Shown here piece after piece: positions 36,917 through 51,554 of a stretch of 64,000 nt of DNA. The first letter of the stretch is position 1. Every line of letters begins with the position of its first letter. Under the pieces are notes generated by a model. That model did not search any database and was not told the origin of the DNA. It saw only the letters and a program-made list of their open reading frames with translations. The stretch lies in NCBI GenBank assembly GCA_022826345.1, contig JAJDVB010000106.1:1-64000 (forward strand). The letters are read 5' to 3'. The DNA is from Alphaproteobacteria bacterium (GTDB lineage Bacteria > Pseudomonadota > Alphaproteobacteria > UBA828). A program made the position numbers and the translations under genes.

Positions 36917-38116
36917 CTAGTGCCGGGTGGAGCCCAGGATGGTGACGCAGGCAGCGGCCGCGTCCGCGCCGATCCAGCCGCCGGCGTTCTCGGCGAGGCC
37001 GAAGCGGGCGCCCTCGCGCTGGCGCGCGCCGGAGCGGCCGCGCATCTGGTCGGCCAGCTCGACCAGTTGCGCCGCGCCGGTGGCGCCGATCGGGTGCCCC
37101 TTGCTGATGAGCCCGCCGCTCGGGTTGATCGGCATGCGCCCATCGAGCGCGGTGACGCCGTCGCGCAACAGCCCGACGGCATCGCCCGGCCGGCAGAAGC
37201 CGAGCTGCTCGGAGAGCATCAGTTCCGCCGGCGCCGCAGCGTCGTGGATCTCGGCGACGCTGATGTCCTCGGGCCCAAGCCCCGCCTCTTCGTACGCCGC
37301 CTTCGCCGCCGCCTCGGCCACCGGCGGCGCCTCGGGGTCGTCGCCCTGGCCGGAGCGGAGCGCGCTCGCGAGCACCGCCACCGGGTGGGCGGCCTTGCGC
37401 CGGGCGTAGTCCTCGCTCATCAGCACCAGGGCTGCGGCGCCGTCACCGATGGACGAGCACATCATCAGCGTGAGCGGCTCCGCGATCATGCGGCTCTCCA
37501 GCACGTCCTCCAGCGTCACCTCTTCCTGGAACTGCGCTTTCTCGTTGAGCGCGCCGGCGCGGCGCTGCTTGACCGAGACACGGGCGTAGTCGGCGGGCGT
37601 GGCACCGGTCCGCTCCGCATAGTCCCGCGCGAGGCTCGAATAGAGGTCCATGAAGACCGAGCCCGTGCCGGCGCCGCCTGGGGCGATCCGCTGCTTCAAT
37701 TCCTCGAACTCGTCGCGATCCGCCGCTGCCTCCAGCGCCTTGATCGGCACGGTCCTGTCCTCGTTGCTCATCTTCTCGGCACCCACCGCGAGTGCGACGT
37801 CGCACTGGCCGGAACCCACGGCGAGCACCGCCAGATGAAACGCGGTGGATGACGAAGCGCAGGCGTTCTCGACATTGACGATCGGCTTGCCCAGCAGGCC
37901 TGAGTGGCGCAGCGCCACCTGCCCACGCACGCATTCCTGTGCGCCGAGCAGTCCGCCTGCCGCGTTACCGAAGAACACCATGCCGACCTCGTCGGCCGTG
38001 GTGTCGGCGTCGGCGAGCGCCGCCGTCGCCGCCTCGGCGGCGAGCGCGCGCAGGTTCGTGTCCAGGAACTTGCCGAACCGGGTCATCCCGGTTCCGCCGA
38101 TCATCACCTTGCGCAT
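36917..38116 (-). CDS. Thiolase-family (SCP-x-type) acetyl-CoA acyltransferase
   Basis: A 399-aa thiolase of the SCP2/SCP-x thiolase branch. It has the active-site Cys in VENACASSSTAFHLA (about residues 80-94), the conserved EIHDAAAP and the C-terminal GHPIGATGAAQ His motif. In this branch the second Cys of classic thiolases is often absent, as appears here. It starts at ATG 38116 behind GGAGGGATGAC. It is the first gene of the beta-oxidation-type trio and lies immediately downstream of the TmoE-like gene. Confidence 0.87.
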   Translation of the reverse strand: MRKVMIGGTGMTRFGKFLDTNLRALAAEAATAALADADTTADEVGMVFFGNAAGGLLGAQECVRGQVALRHSGLLGKPIVNVENACASSSTAFHLAVLAVGSGQCDVALAVGAEKMSNEDRTVPIKALEAAADRDEFEELKQRIAPGGAGTGSVFMDLYSSLARDYAERTGATPADYARVSVKQRRAGALNEKAQFQEEVTLEDVLESRMIAEPLTLMMCSSIGDGAAALVLMSEDYARRKAAHPVAVLASALRSGQGDDPEAPPVAEAAAKAAYEEAGLGPEDISVAEIHDAAAPAELMLSEQLGFCRPGDAVGLLRDGVTALDGRMPINPSGGLISKGHPIGATGAAQLVELADQMRGRSGARQREGARFGLAENAGGWIGADAAAACVTILGSTRH

Positions 38117-38153
38117 GTCATCCCTCCAAGAATGCCGGCCGCGTCCGCGCGCC

Positions 38154-39143
38154 TTAGCCGGTGAAGCCGAGCGAGGCGCGGAAGGCGCGGGCCGCGCCCT
38201 TCGCCTCCGCCGCGGCGTCCGCGGCCGGCAGCACGGCGCAGTAGGCGTCGATGGCCGCATCGCCGAGCGGCGCCCACTTCGCGACCCACTCCGCCATGAC
38301 TTCCGCGTTGCCCTCGGTCTCGCGTGCGAACGCGACGAGTCCACGGGTCCAACGCCTGGCACGCTCGCTGTCCTCCCACTGCGCGTCGAGCATCTGGGCC
38401 AGCAGTGTGTCGCCGCTTTGCCGGGCCGGGCGGCCGAGCTGGCGGATGCAGGCTTCGTCGAAGGCCGGCTTGGCGACGACGTTGAGCGCCACGAAATGCT
38501 CCGCCCAGTCGTAGGCCACGAGGACACGCTCCAGCAGCTCCCGAAATCCCTGCCAGCAGGGGTCCTCCTCCCACGCCTTGCGCTCGCCGGTGACGAAGCC
38601 CGCGTCGGCGTGCGTGTTGGCGAGCTCCTTGGTGCGGTAGGCGACGCGCGAGACCCAGCGCAGCTGGTCGGCCGCCTGGAACATCGCGCAATTCTCGATC
38701 GTGCTCGACGGCACCATCTGCACCAGATAGGCGGAGCCCATCTGCAGGCAGTGGAGCGGATAGCGCGTGGGTGTGTAAAGCCGCGCGAGTGCCGCCACCC
38801 AGTCCGCGCTCAGGCCGGCGTCGTGGTCGTTCTTGGCATGGTCGCGGAGCAGGCCGTCCACGTAGGTCTCGTGCCCGTCCTGCATCACGTTGTAGGAGCG
38901 GTAGACCGTCTCGTCGGGGTCGCGGAAGGCATCCCAGTCCGCGTGCCTGAGCGGCGAGTTGTTGCGGTACCGGAGATACCACTTGTTCATGTCGATGTCG
39001 GGCGAGAGCGCCCAGGGCATCTCGTCGTCGGTGCTCCAGAGCAGGTTGGTCGAGACGATCTCGTACTCGCTCGGCCTGCGCCGCTTGCCGGCGAGGTGAC
39101 TCCAGGTCTTCAGCGGCTTCGAGAGGTCGGACTGGTCGCTCAT
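38154..39143 (-). CDS. Toluene/alkene monooxygenase hydroxylase beta subunit (TmoE-like), orphan
   Basis: A 329-aa protein closely resembling the beta subunit of four-component toluene/phenol monooxygenases (TmoE/TouE): KPLKTWSHLAGKRRRPSEYE at the N-terminus, WNAF-like DWDAFRDPDETVYRSYN, LYTPTRYPLHCLQMGSAYL, ENCAMFQAADQLRWV, and the WVAKWAPLGDAAIDAYC tail. Beta subunits lack the diiron site and need the alpha subunit (TmoA). No alpha, gamma, Rieske, effector or reductase gene is in the window. It is followed by the thiolase on the same strand, 37 bases on, so the two may be co-transcribed. Confidence 0.85.
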   Translation of the reverse strand: MSDQSDLSKPLKTWSHLAGKRRRPSEYEIVSTNLLWSTDDEMPWALSPDIDMNKWYLRYRNNSPLRHADWDAFRDPDETVYRSYNVMQDGHETYVDGLLRDHAKNDHDAGLSADWVAALARLYTPTRYPLHCLQMGSAYLVQMVPSSTIENCAMFQAADQLRWVSRVAYRTKELANTHADAGFVTGERKAWEEDPCWQGFRELLERVLVAYDWAEHFVALNVVAKPAFDEACIRQLGRPARQSGDTLLAQMLDAQWEDSERARRWTRGLVAFARETEGNAEVMAEWVAKWAPLGDAAIDAYCAVLPAADAAAEAKGAARAFRASLGFTG

Positions 39144-39342
39144 GGGATGATCACCGTCGCCTTACAGGCACGCGCGGCACACGGGTGCGCCGGGCGAGGC
39201 GATTGTCCCCACCTGCCCCGGCACACGCAAGCTGGCGCATTACCTTCTCCGCCGGAGATATGTCTCCTCCCCCTCTTCCTTGACTCCTCGATACGCATCA
39301 AAGAATGACGAGGCCCGGTCGGTACTCTCGCGGAGTCGCACC

Positions 39343-39662
39343 ATGCACTGGCTCTATCTCGCCCTCGCCATCGTATTCGAGGTCGGTGGCACGACCTCCA
39401 TGAAGCTGAGCGAAGGGCTGACCAAGCCCGTCTTCACGGTGCTGATCTTCGTGCTCTACGGCGTCAGCTTCGTGCTGTTCGCGCTTGCGCTGAAGAAGCT
39501 CGATCTCGGCCTGTCCTACGCGATCTGGGCCGGCATCGGTACGGCGGCGATTGCCATGATCGGCTACATCTGGTTCAAGGAGCCGATGGGGCCGCTCAGG
39601 ATCGGCTCCATCATCCTCATCATCATCGGCGTGGTCGGGCTCAACCTGTCGCGCGGCGCCCA

Positions 39663-39666
<4 letters not shown>
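39343..39666 (+). CDS. Small multidrug resistance (SMR/EmrE-SugE type) transporter
   Basis: A 107-aa four-helix membrane protein. The essential Glu of TM1 is present in [13 protein letters not shown] (equivalent to EmrE E14), as are [10 protein letters not shown] (W63 region) and [16 protein letters not shown] precedes ATG 39343; an upstream 21-residue extension is unlikely. SMR members export quaternary ammonium compounds or guanidinium by proton antiport. Which one applies cannot be told from sequence alone. The stop overlaps the lipB stop by three bases on the opposite strand, a tight convergent end. Confidence 0.9.
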
Positions 39667-44968
<5,302 letters not shown>

Positions 44969-44972
<4 letters not shown>

Positions 44973-46387
44973 GACTGGTCCTGCCCGTTATGCTCGACCA
45001 TCTCGTCGGTCGGCTCTTGAATGCGTTCTTGCCCTGCGGCTTCTTCGGCAGCGGCGGCGGCAGCCGCAGCGATGCGGGCCGTCCGCGCTGCCTCCAGCGC
45101 CTCCACCAGCTCGCGAGTGATCCGCGGTTCCATCCTCAGCCCGTTCTCTCTCAGAAATTGCCGCGTCGCCTCGATAGTCAGTTCGCCGGCGACTCCATCC
45201 ACCGCCGCGTCATAGTAGCCCAACGACTTGAGGAGCCTTTGTGCGTAAATGGCGGAATCACGGAAGCCGTTCGCAGCTCTCGGCAGAGCGACGCCGAAAG
45301 CGGGCGCCTCCGGCGCACTCTCGACGTCGATTTGAGCCAGGAGTTCGGTGCTCAGGGCTTCCGCCCCAGCGCGCTCCTCTGGCGACATAAGGCGGGTCAG
45401 CCGGTCTCGGTAGGTTATCGCGTCTGCGCCGGCCGCGCCTTCTGCATGGGCAGCGAGGCTGAACCAAGCCATCGCCTTGACGAGATCACGCTCGACACCG
45501 AGCCCGTTAGCGTAGAGCAGACCGAGGCCGTTCTGCCCTGCGGCGTCGCCCTGCTCCGCTGCGGCCTTGTACCAGCGGTGGGCTTGTTCGAAGTCACGGG
45601 GCAGGCCTCGGCCCAGATAGTGAAGTGCCGCGAGATTGCTCTGTGCGATGGCGAGACCCTCGTGGGCCGCGCGGCTGTACCACACGACGGCCTTGCCGTA
45701 GTCCCGCACGCCGGTCAGGCCTTTCTCATAAATGTATCCGAGATTGTTCATGGCCCTGGCCTCACCAGCGTCAGCCGCGCGCATGTACCAGTCCCGCGCC
45801 TGCTCGAAATCACGCGGGGTCCCCAGCCCTTCGTCAAAGAGTGTCGCCAGGTTGTACTGGGCATCGGTCAGACCCTGCTCGGCCGCGCGCTGATACCAGC
45901 CCGCCGCCGTGGCATGATTCTGTGTGACGCCGAGCCCGCGATCGTAGGCCACGCCCAGCTCGTACTGCGCCTCGGCCAGACCTCGCCGGGCAGCGGTCTC
46001 GAGCAGCTTTATTTGGTCCTCATCCGGTTCGGGCTCGAGCGCACCCGTGCGTTGCAGGCGCGCCAGCGCGAGGCGGGCAAGGTCGACCCGGCGCGCTGCC
46101 GCTGCTCGGTACCAGCGCGCTGCCTGCTCGGCGTCCTCCTCAACGCCGAAGCCGTTCTCGTAGAGCGTGCCGAGGTTGAACTGCGCATCCACGTCGCCGT
46201 CATGGGCGAGCTCGGACCAGATGACGCGCGCCTCGTCGTAGTCGCCCCGTTGAAATGCCTCGTAACCATCAAAAAAATCGCTCGCCGCTGCGTTTGGCGC
46301 AGTCAGCGCTGCCAGGCAGAGTGCTGCCGCGCCCATTGAGGCGGCCGATATGAATGCCCGGAAATCTCGCAAGGAGTCGCGGTTCAT
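44969..46387 (-). CDS. Sel1/TPR-repeat periplasmic protein with C-terminal peptidoglycan-binding-like domain
   Basis: A 472-aa exported protein. The Sec signal peptide is about residues 1-36 (MGAAALCLAALTAPNAAA). About eight Sel1-like repeats (residues 37-335) follow, each with A-x-A-G-WY-R-A-A-type spacing and GLG in the middle. Next comes a region like PG_binding_1 (about 365-425: LLKSLGYYDAAVDGVAGELT) and an Ala/Glu-rich tail. It probably acts as a scaffold at the cell envelope. The start at ATG 46387 excludes 22 non-homologous residues. It is the first gene of the bamD-recN-ligA cluster. Confidence 0.78.
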
Positions 46388-46483
46388 GCCGTCGGCGGAA
46401 CCCGATCGTTGCAGCGTGGCGCACAGCGCCGCAGTCCCTGCCTCACCTTGCACGCCTGTCCGCGATCGTCAATAAACTGTTGC

Positions 46484-47266
46484 ATGCGCCTGAAGATATT
46501 CCAGATCGATGCGTTCACCGATGCCGTGTTCGGCGGCAATCCTGCCGCCGTCTGCCCGCTGGAGTCCTGGCTCGACGATGCCACGCTGCAGGCCATCGCG
46601 AACGAGAACAACCTGTCGGAGACCGCTTTTTTCGTGCCGGCCGACGGCGCTTACGCGTTGCGCTGGTTCACGCCGCTGGCCGAGGTCGATCTATGCGGCC
46701 ACGCGACTCTCGCCAGCGCCTACGTCGTGTTTCGCCACGTGCAGCCGGATGCCGATTCGGCCGCCTTCGAGACCCGAAGCGGGCGCCTGTATGTCTCCCG
46801 CGACGACGACGGCCTCACCATGGATTTCCCGGCATTGGCGGCGCACCCCGTCGAGACGCCGGCCGACCTCTCGGAGGGATTCGGGGCCGAGCCCGAGGCG
46901 GTGTTCGCCGACATGGACTATCTCGCGCTCTTCAAAACCGAGGCCGAAGTCAGGGCAATCGAGCCCAACATGACGGCGTTGGCCCGCCTCGACGAGCGAC
47001 GCGGGATCATCGTCACCGCGCCCGGCGAGAGCGCGGACTTCGTCTCGCGCTTCTTCTGCCCCAGACTCGGGGTCCCCGAAGATCCGGTCACCGGGTCCGC
47101 TCATTGCATGCTCGCGCCGTTCTGGGCGGAACGCCTGAGCAAGGCGACGCTCAACGCCCACCAAGTCTCGACGCGTGGTGGGGCGGTGCAATGCACGGTC
47201 GCGGGCGATCGGGTCCGGCTCGCCGGCCGCGCCGTGCAGTATCTTGAAGGGACGATCGCGGTCTGA
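46484..47266 (+). CDS. PhzF-family isomerase/epimerase-like protein
   Basis: A 260-aa protein of the diaminopimelate-epimerase-fold PhzF family. The N-terminal IFQIDAFTDAVFGGNPAAVCPL, the catalytic-Glu motif ANENNLSETAFF (about residues 40-51), CGHATLASA and the C-terminal GVPEDPVTGSAHC are all present. PhzF itself isomerises a phenazine precursor, but most members have unknown substrates; no phenazine genes are here. It starts at ATG 46484. Divergent from the Sel1 gene and 30 bases ahead of serC on the same strand. Confidence 0.85.
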   Translation: MRLKIFQIDAFTDAVFGGNPAAVCPLESWLDDATLQAIANENNLSETAFFVPADGAYALRWFTPLAEVDLCGHATLASAYVVFRHVQPDADSAAFETRSGRLYVSRDDDGLTMDFPALAAHPVETPADLSEGFGAEPEAVFADMDYLALFKTEAEVRAIEPNMTALARLDERRGIIVTAPGESADFVSRFFCPRLGVPEDPVTGSAHCMLAPFWAERLSKATLNAHQVSTRGGAVQCTVAGDRVRLAGRAVQYLEGTIAV

Positions 47267-47296
47267 GCCGAGAGGCCCGCACCGGCCGTGCCGCCC

Positions 47297-48457
47297 ATGA
47301 AGCCCACCGTCCGTCCAAACTGTCCGCTCTTCTCCTCCGGGCCGTGTCCCAAGCGCCCCGGCTGGTCGGTCGATGTCCTCTCGGGCGCGCTGCTCGGTAG
47401 GTCGCACCGGGCTAGAGAGCCGCTGGCACGAATCCAGGAGCTGCTGGAGCGCTCGCGCGCGCTTCTCGGGCTGCCGGACGAATGGCGCATCGGGATCGTG
47501 CCGGGCTCTGACACAGGCGCCATCGAGATGGCCATGTGGTCGCTGCTCGGCCCGCGCGGCGTCGACTTTCTGCGCTGGGACAATTTCGGCGCGCTCTGGG
47601 CGTTCGACGGCGAACGCGAGCTGCGCCCGCTGGATGCGCGCGTGATCGACGCACCTTACGGCCGGCTGCCCGACCTCGCGCAAGCCGACCCGAATCGCGA
47701 CACGGTCTTCGTCTGGAACGGCACCACGTCCGGCGTGCGGGTGCCTGACGCGGAATGGATCGCCGCCGATCGTGCGGGCCTCACGCTTTGCGATGCCACC
47801 TCGGCCGTCCTCGCCTACCCGATGGACTGGACCAGGCTCGATGCGACCACGTACTCCTGGCAGAAGGCGCTGGGCGGCGAGGCCGGGTTCGGCATGCTGA
47901 TCCTGGGCCCGCGTGCGGTGGAGCGGCTGGAGAGCGCGTCGCCTCCCTGGCCGGTGCCCAGGGTCTTCCGCCTTACCACCGGCGATGGCCGGCTCAACGA
48001 AGGCATCTTCCGAGGCGAGACCATCAACACGGTCTCGATGATGGCGATCGAGGACGCGATCGATGCGATGCGCTGGATCGACTCCATCGGCGGCCAGCGC
48101 GGAATGATCGCGCGAACGCAGGCCAATTTCGACGTCATCGAGGCATGGGTCGCGGCGCGCGAGTGGATCGACTTCCTCGCGCAGGCCCCGGAGACGCGCT
48201 CCCGCACGTCGGTGTGCCTCAGCATCGTCGATCCCTGGTTCAGCGCGCTCGGTACCGACGAGCAGTGGGCCGCGATCAAGTGCATGTGCGCGCTGCTGGA
48301 GGCGGAGAACGCCGCATATGATATCAAGACGCATCGGGCCGCCCCGCCGGGGCTGCGCATCTGGTGCGGCGGCACGGTGCAGCGCGACGATCTCGAAGCG
48401 CTGACTCCGTGGCTCGATTGGGCCTGGGACGAGGTGCGCCGGCATGGGGCCGGTTGA
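47297..48457 (+). CDS. serC: Phosphoserine aminotransferase (SerC, proteobacterial class V)
   Basis: A 386-aa PLP enzyme of the alphaproteobacterial/archaeal SerC type, beginning KPTVRPNCPLFSSGPCPKRP. The PLP-binding Lys lies in YSWQKALGGEAGFG (about residue 194), with DATSAVLAYPMDW before it. It converts 3-phosphohydroxypyruvate to phosphoserine. ATG 47297 is preferred over GTG 47288. SerA follows 27 bases downstream, so two steps of serine synthesis are co-transcribed. Confidence 0.9.
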   Translation: MKPTVRPNCPLFSSGPCPKRPGWSVDVLSGALLGRSHRAREPLARIQELLERSRALLGLPDEWRIGIVPGSDTGAIEMAMWSLLGPRGVDFLRWDNFGALWAFDGERELRPLDARVIDAPYGRLPDLAQADPNRDTVFVWNGTTSGVRVPDAEWIAADRAGLTLCDATSAVLAYPMDWTRLDATTYSWQKALGGEAGFGMLILGPRAVERLESASPPWPVPRVFRLTTGDGRLNEGIFRGETINTVSMMAIEDAIDAMRWIDSIGGQRGMIARTQANFDVIEAWVAAREWIDFLAQAPETRSRTSVCLSIVDPWFSALGTDEQWAAIKCMCALLEAENAAYDIKTHRAAPPGLRIWCGGTVQRDDLEALTPWLDWAWDEVRRHGAG

Positions 48458-48484
48458 TCCACCCAACTGCGGGGGCCGGGGGCG

Positions 48485-50062
48485 ATGCCGCGAGTCCTGA
48501 TTGCAGACGAGGTGAGCGAGGTCGCCGTGCAGGCGTTCGCCGAGCGCGGCATCGAGGTGAGCGTGCAGCCGGGGCTCGCGCCCGAGGCGCTGGCCGAGAT
48601 CATCGGCGACTTCGAGGGCCTTGTCGTCCGCTCCGCGACCAGAGTGACCGCAGAGCTGGTGGACCGGGCCGCTCGGCTCAAGGTCGTGGGCCGCGCCGGC
48701 ACCGGGGTCGACAACGTCGACATGAACGCGGCCACCAAGCGCGGCATCGTGGTCATGAACACGCCCCACGGCAATTCCGTGACTGCGGCTGAGCACACCA
48801 TCGCCATGATGTGCGCGCTCGCGCGGCGAATCCCGCAGGCCGACCGCTCCACCCGCAAGGGCGGCTGGGAGCGCGGCCGCTTCATGGGCGTCGAGCTGCG
48901 CGACAAGACTCTCGGCGTCGTCGGCTGCGGCACCATCGGCGCCATCGTCGCGACCCTCGCTCAGGGGCTCAGGATGCGGGTCGTCGCCTTCGACCCCTAC
49001 CTCGCGCCGGACCGTGCCGCCGCCCTCGGCGTGACGCTGGCGACGATGGACGAGCTGCTCGGCGAAGCCGACGTCATCACCCTGCACGTGCCGCTGACCG
49101 ACGAGACACGGGGGATCATCGACGCCGACGCGCTCGCCAAGACCAGGCCCGGCGTGCGCATCGTGAACTGCGCCCGCGGCGGGCTCGTCGTGGAGGCCGA
49201 CCTGAAGAGTGCCATCGAAAGCGGCCACGTGGCCGGTGCCGCGCTCGATGTATTTGAAGAGGAGCCGGCACGGGACAACGCGCTCTTCTCGTTCGACGAG
49301 GTGATTGCGACCCCCCACCTCGGCGCCTCCACCGTCGAGGCGCAGGAGAACGTGGCGCTCCAGATCGCGCAGCAGATGGCCGAATACCTGCTGACCGACA
49401 CCGTCGTCAACGCGGTCAACGCCCCCTCGGTGTCGCCCGAGGAGATGGCGAAGCTCGGCCCCTATCTCACCCTTGCCGAGCAGATCGGGAGCTTCGCCGG
49501 CCAAATCGCGGACGGCCGAATCCGTGGCGTCACGATCGCCTATGAGGGCCAGGCCAGCGCGCTCGATTCGCGGCTGCTCACCGCCGCCGCCCTCCAGGGA
49601 ATGCTCGCCCCGCGTCTCGACAACATCAACATCGTCAATGCCCCCTTTATCGCCCGCGAGCGGGGCATCAGCGTGCGCGAGGTCAGAAGCGCCACGACGG
49701 CCGACTACCAGACGCTCCTGCGTGTCGACGTGCAATCGGAGGATCGCGTGCAGGGGGTGGCGGGCACGCTCATCGGCAGCGGCGGACACCGGATCGTGGA
49801 AATCGAGGGCATCGCGATCGAGGCGGCGCTCGGACCGCACATGCTCTATTTCACCAACGACGACCGGCCAGGGCTGATCGGCGCGGTGGCCACGATCCTG
49901 GGCGAGGCCGGAATCAATATCGCCACCTTCAGCCTCGGACGACGGGAGCAGGGCGGCGACGCCATCGGCCTCATCGGCGTGGATTCGGCGGTCCCGGATG
50001 AGGTGCTCGACCGGTTGCGCGGCCGCGCGGCCGTCATCAAGCTCAGGCGCCTCAAGTTCTGA
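48485..50062 (+). CDS. serA: D-3-phosphoglycerate dehydrogenase
   Basis: A 525-aa long-type SerA. The substrate/NAD core (about 1-310) has GRAGTGVDNVDM, the dinucleotide motif GVVGCGTIGAIVATLA, NCARGGLVVEADL and catalytic HLGASTVEAQENV. The intervening ASB domain covers about 320-450, and the C-terminal ACT domain (about 455-525) contains DRPGLIGAVATILGEAGINI, where serine feedback inhibition acts in the family. It catalyses the first step of the phosphorylated serine pathway and sits in an operon with serC. Confidence 0.94.
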   Translation: MPRVLIADEVSEVAVQAFAERGIEVSVQPGLAPEALAEIIGDFEGLVVRSATRVTAELVDRAARLKVVGRAGTGVDNVDMNAATKRGIVVMNTPHGNSVTAAEHTIAMMCALARRIPQADRSTRKGGWERGRFMGVELRDKTLGVVGCGTIGAIVATLAQGLRMRVVAFDPYLAPDRAAALGVTLATMDELLGEADVITLHVPLTDETRGIIDADALAKTRPGVRIVNCARGGLVVEADLKSAIESGHVAGAALDVFEEEPARDNALFSFDEVIATPHLGASTVEAQENVALQIAQQMAEYLLTDTVVNAVNAPSVSPEEMAKLGPYLTLAEQIGSFAGQIADGRIRGVTIAYEGQASALDSRLLTAAALQGMLAPRLDNINIVNAPFIARERGISVREVRSATTADYQTLLRVDVQSEDRVQGVAGTLIGSGGHRIVEIEGIAIEAALGPHMLYFTNDDRPGLIGAVATILGEAGINIATFSLGRREQGGDAIGLIGVDSAVPDEVLDRLRGRAAVIKLRRLKF

Positions 50063-50124
50063 CTCCGGCACGTGCGCGCATCGAGGAATGCGGGCCGGCA
50101 ACAAGCGGATAGTGGATCGATGAT

Positions 50125-51531
50125 ATGGGCCTTGGGCTGACCACCATCGTCATCGTGCTGGCGGCTCTCGCGGGCGCGGTCGTCTGCTATGTCGCTTTCG
50201 TGCTCCCGTCGACACGGAGCGCTGCGCGGGAGCGGGAGGCGCGTACGACGGAGATCGCCCGTCTTGCCGCCGCCGCCGAGCGTGTGCCTGGGCTGGAAGA
50301 AGAGAACGCCACGCTGCGGGATCGGCTTCAGGACATCGACAGAAAGAAGGCGGCGCTCGACGCAGAGATGGAAGCCGAGCGCAAGGGCCACGAAGCCCGC
50401 GTCCAGGAGCTGACGCGGATGGGCGCAGAGCTCGAAAAGAAGTTTGCAGGTCTCGCGGCCGAGGCTCTCGGCAAGAACAGTGAGGGTTTCTTGAAGCTCG
50501 TAAGCGAGCGCTTCGAGAAGCACAGCGCGAGCGCCAAGGACGACCTGGAGAAGCGTCGCGTTGCGATCGAGACCCTGGTCAAGCCGCTGGGCGAAAGCCT
50601 CAGCAAGTTCGAGCACAAGGTCGACGCGATCGAGAAGGCGCGCGAGGGCGCCTACCGGGCCATCAGCGAGCAGGTGAAGAGCCTGGCGGAAGGGCAGACG
50701 GGCCTGCGCACGGAAACCAGCCGGCTCGTGCAGGCGCTCAGGCGGCCCCAGACCCGCGGGCGCTGGGGCGAGTATCAGCTGCGCAACGTGCTCGACATGG
50801 CGGGCATGACCGAGCACGTGGACTTCGTCGAGCAGTCGACCATCGAGGGCGAAGAGGGCCGGCTGCGGCCCGACGTGATCATCCGCGTTCCCGGCGGCAA
50901 GTCGATCATCGTCGACGCCAAGACACCGCTCGACGCCTACCTCAGCGCCGTGGAGGCGCCCGACGAAGAGGCGCGTGAGCGCTTCATCGGCGAGCATGCG
51001 CGCCAGGTCCGCGACCACGTGCGCGCGCTGTCGTCGCGGGACTACTGGAAGGCCCTGCCCGAAACGCCCGAATTCGTCGTGATGTTCGTGCCCGGCGAAT
51101 CGTTCTTCACCGCAGCCATCGAGAGCGATCCCGCGCTGTTCGAGAGCGCCGCGCGCCAGCGGGTGCTCATCAGTACGCCGACCACCCTGATCGCCCTGGT
51201 GAAGACCATCGCTTACGGCTGGCAGCAAGAGAAGCTGGCCGAGAATGCGCAAGTCGTGGCGGCGCAGGGCCGCGATCTCTACGAGCGGATCAAGGTCTTC
51301 GGCGGACACATGGGCGACCTCGGTAAGTCGCTGCGGCAGACGGTGGATCGCTACAACAGGGGCGTTGGCTCGCTCGAGAGCCGGGTCCTGCCGGCGGCGC
51401 GCAAGTTCGAATCACTGGGTGTCACCCCGGCCTCGTCTTCGATCCCGACGCTGGAGCCGGTCGAGCTCGACCCCCGCGAAGCTCAGGCGGAAGAGCTGGC
51501 CGAGCCCCGGACGGAAGAAGCCGCCGAGTGA
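50125..51531 (+). CDS. rmuC: DNA recombination protein RmuC homologue
   Basis: A 468-aa protein with an N-terminal membrane anchor (TIVIVLAALAGAVVCYVAFV), a long coiled coil (about 30-180) and the RmuC domain (about 190-420) with RGRWGEYQLRNVLDMAGM and the PD-(D/E)xK-like IIVDAKTPLDAYL. It is associated with restraining inversion and repair-linked recombination. It is a single-gene unit downstream of serA (62-base gap) and converges with the serine dehydratase. Confidence 0.9.
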   Translation: MGLGLTTIVIVLAALAGAVVCYVAFVLPSTRSAAREREARTTEIARLAAAAERVPGLEEENATLRDRLQDIDRKKAALDAEMEAERKGHEARVQELTRMGAELEKKFAGLAAEALGKNSEGFLKLVSERFEKHSASAKDDLEKRRVAIETLVKPLGESLSKFEHKVDAIEKAREGAYRAISEQVKSLAEGQTGLRTETSRLVQALRRPQTRGRWGEYQLRNVLDMAGMTEHVDFVEQSTIEGEEGRLRPDVIIRVPGGKSIIVDAKTPLDAYLSAVEAPDEEARERFIGEHARQVRDHVRALSSRDYWKALPETPEFVVMFVPGESFFTAAIESDPALFESAARQRVLISTPTTLIALVKTIAYGWQQEKLAENAQVVAAQGRDLYERIKVFGGHMGDLGKSLRQTVDRYNRGVGSLESRVLPAARKFESLGVTPASSSIPTLEPVELDPREAQAEELAEPRTEEAAE

Positions 51532-51554
51532 CGATCAACGGAGGCGCGTAACGC

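Noticed and set aside
46484..47266. Phenazine biosynthesis
   Set aside because: Only a PhzF-family member is present. The family is mostly unrelated to phenazines and no phz neighbours exist.
46691..50104. A 1137-codon open frame antisense to phzF, serC and serA
   Set aside because: All three plus-strand genes have catalytic motifs in order. The antisense product is low-complexity and unlike any protein.
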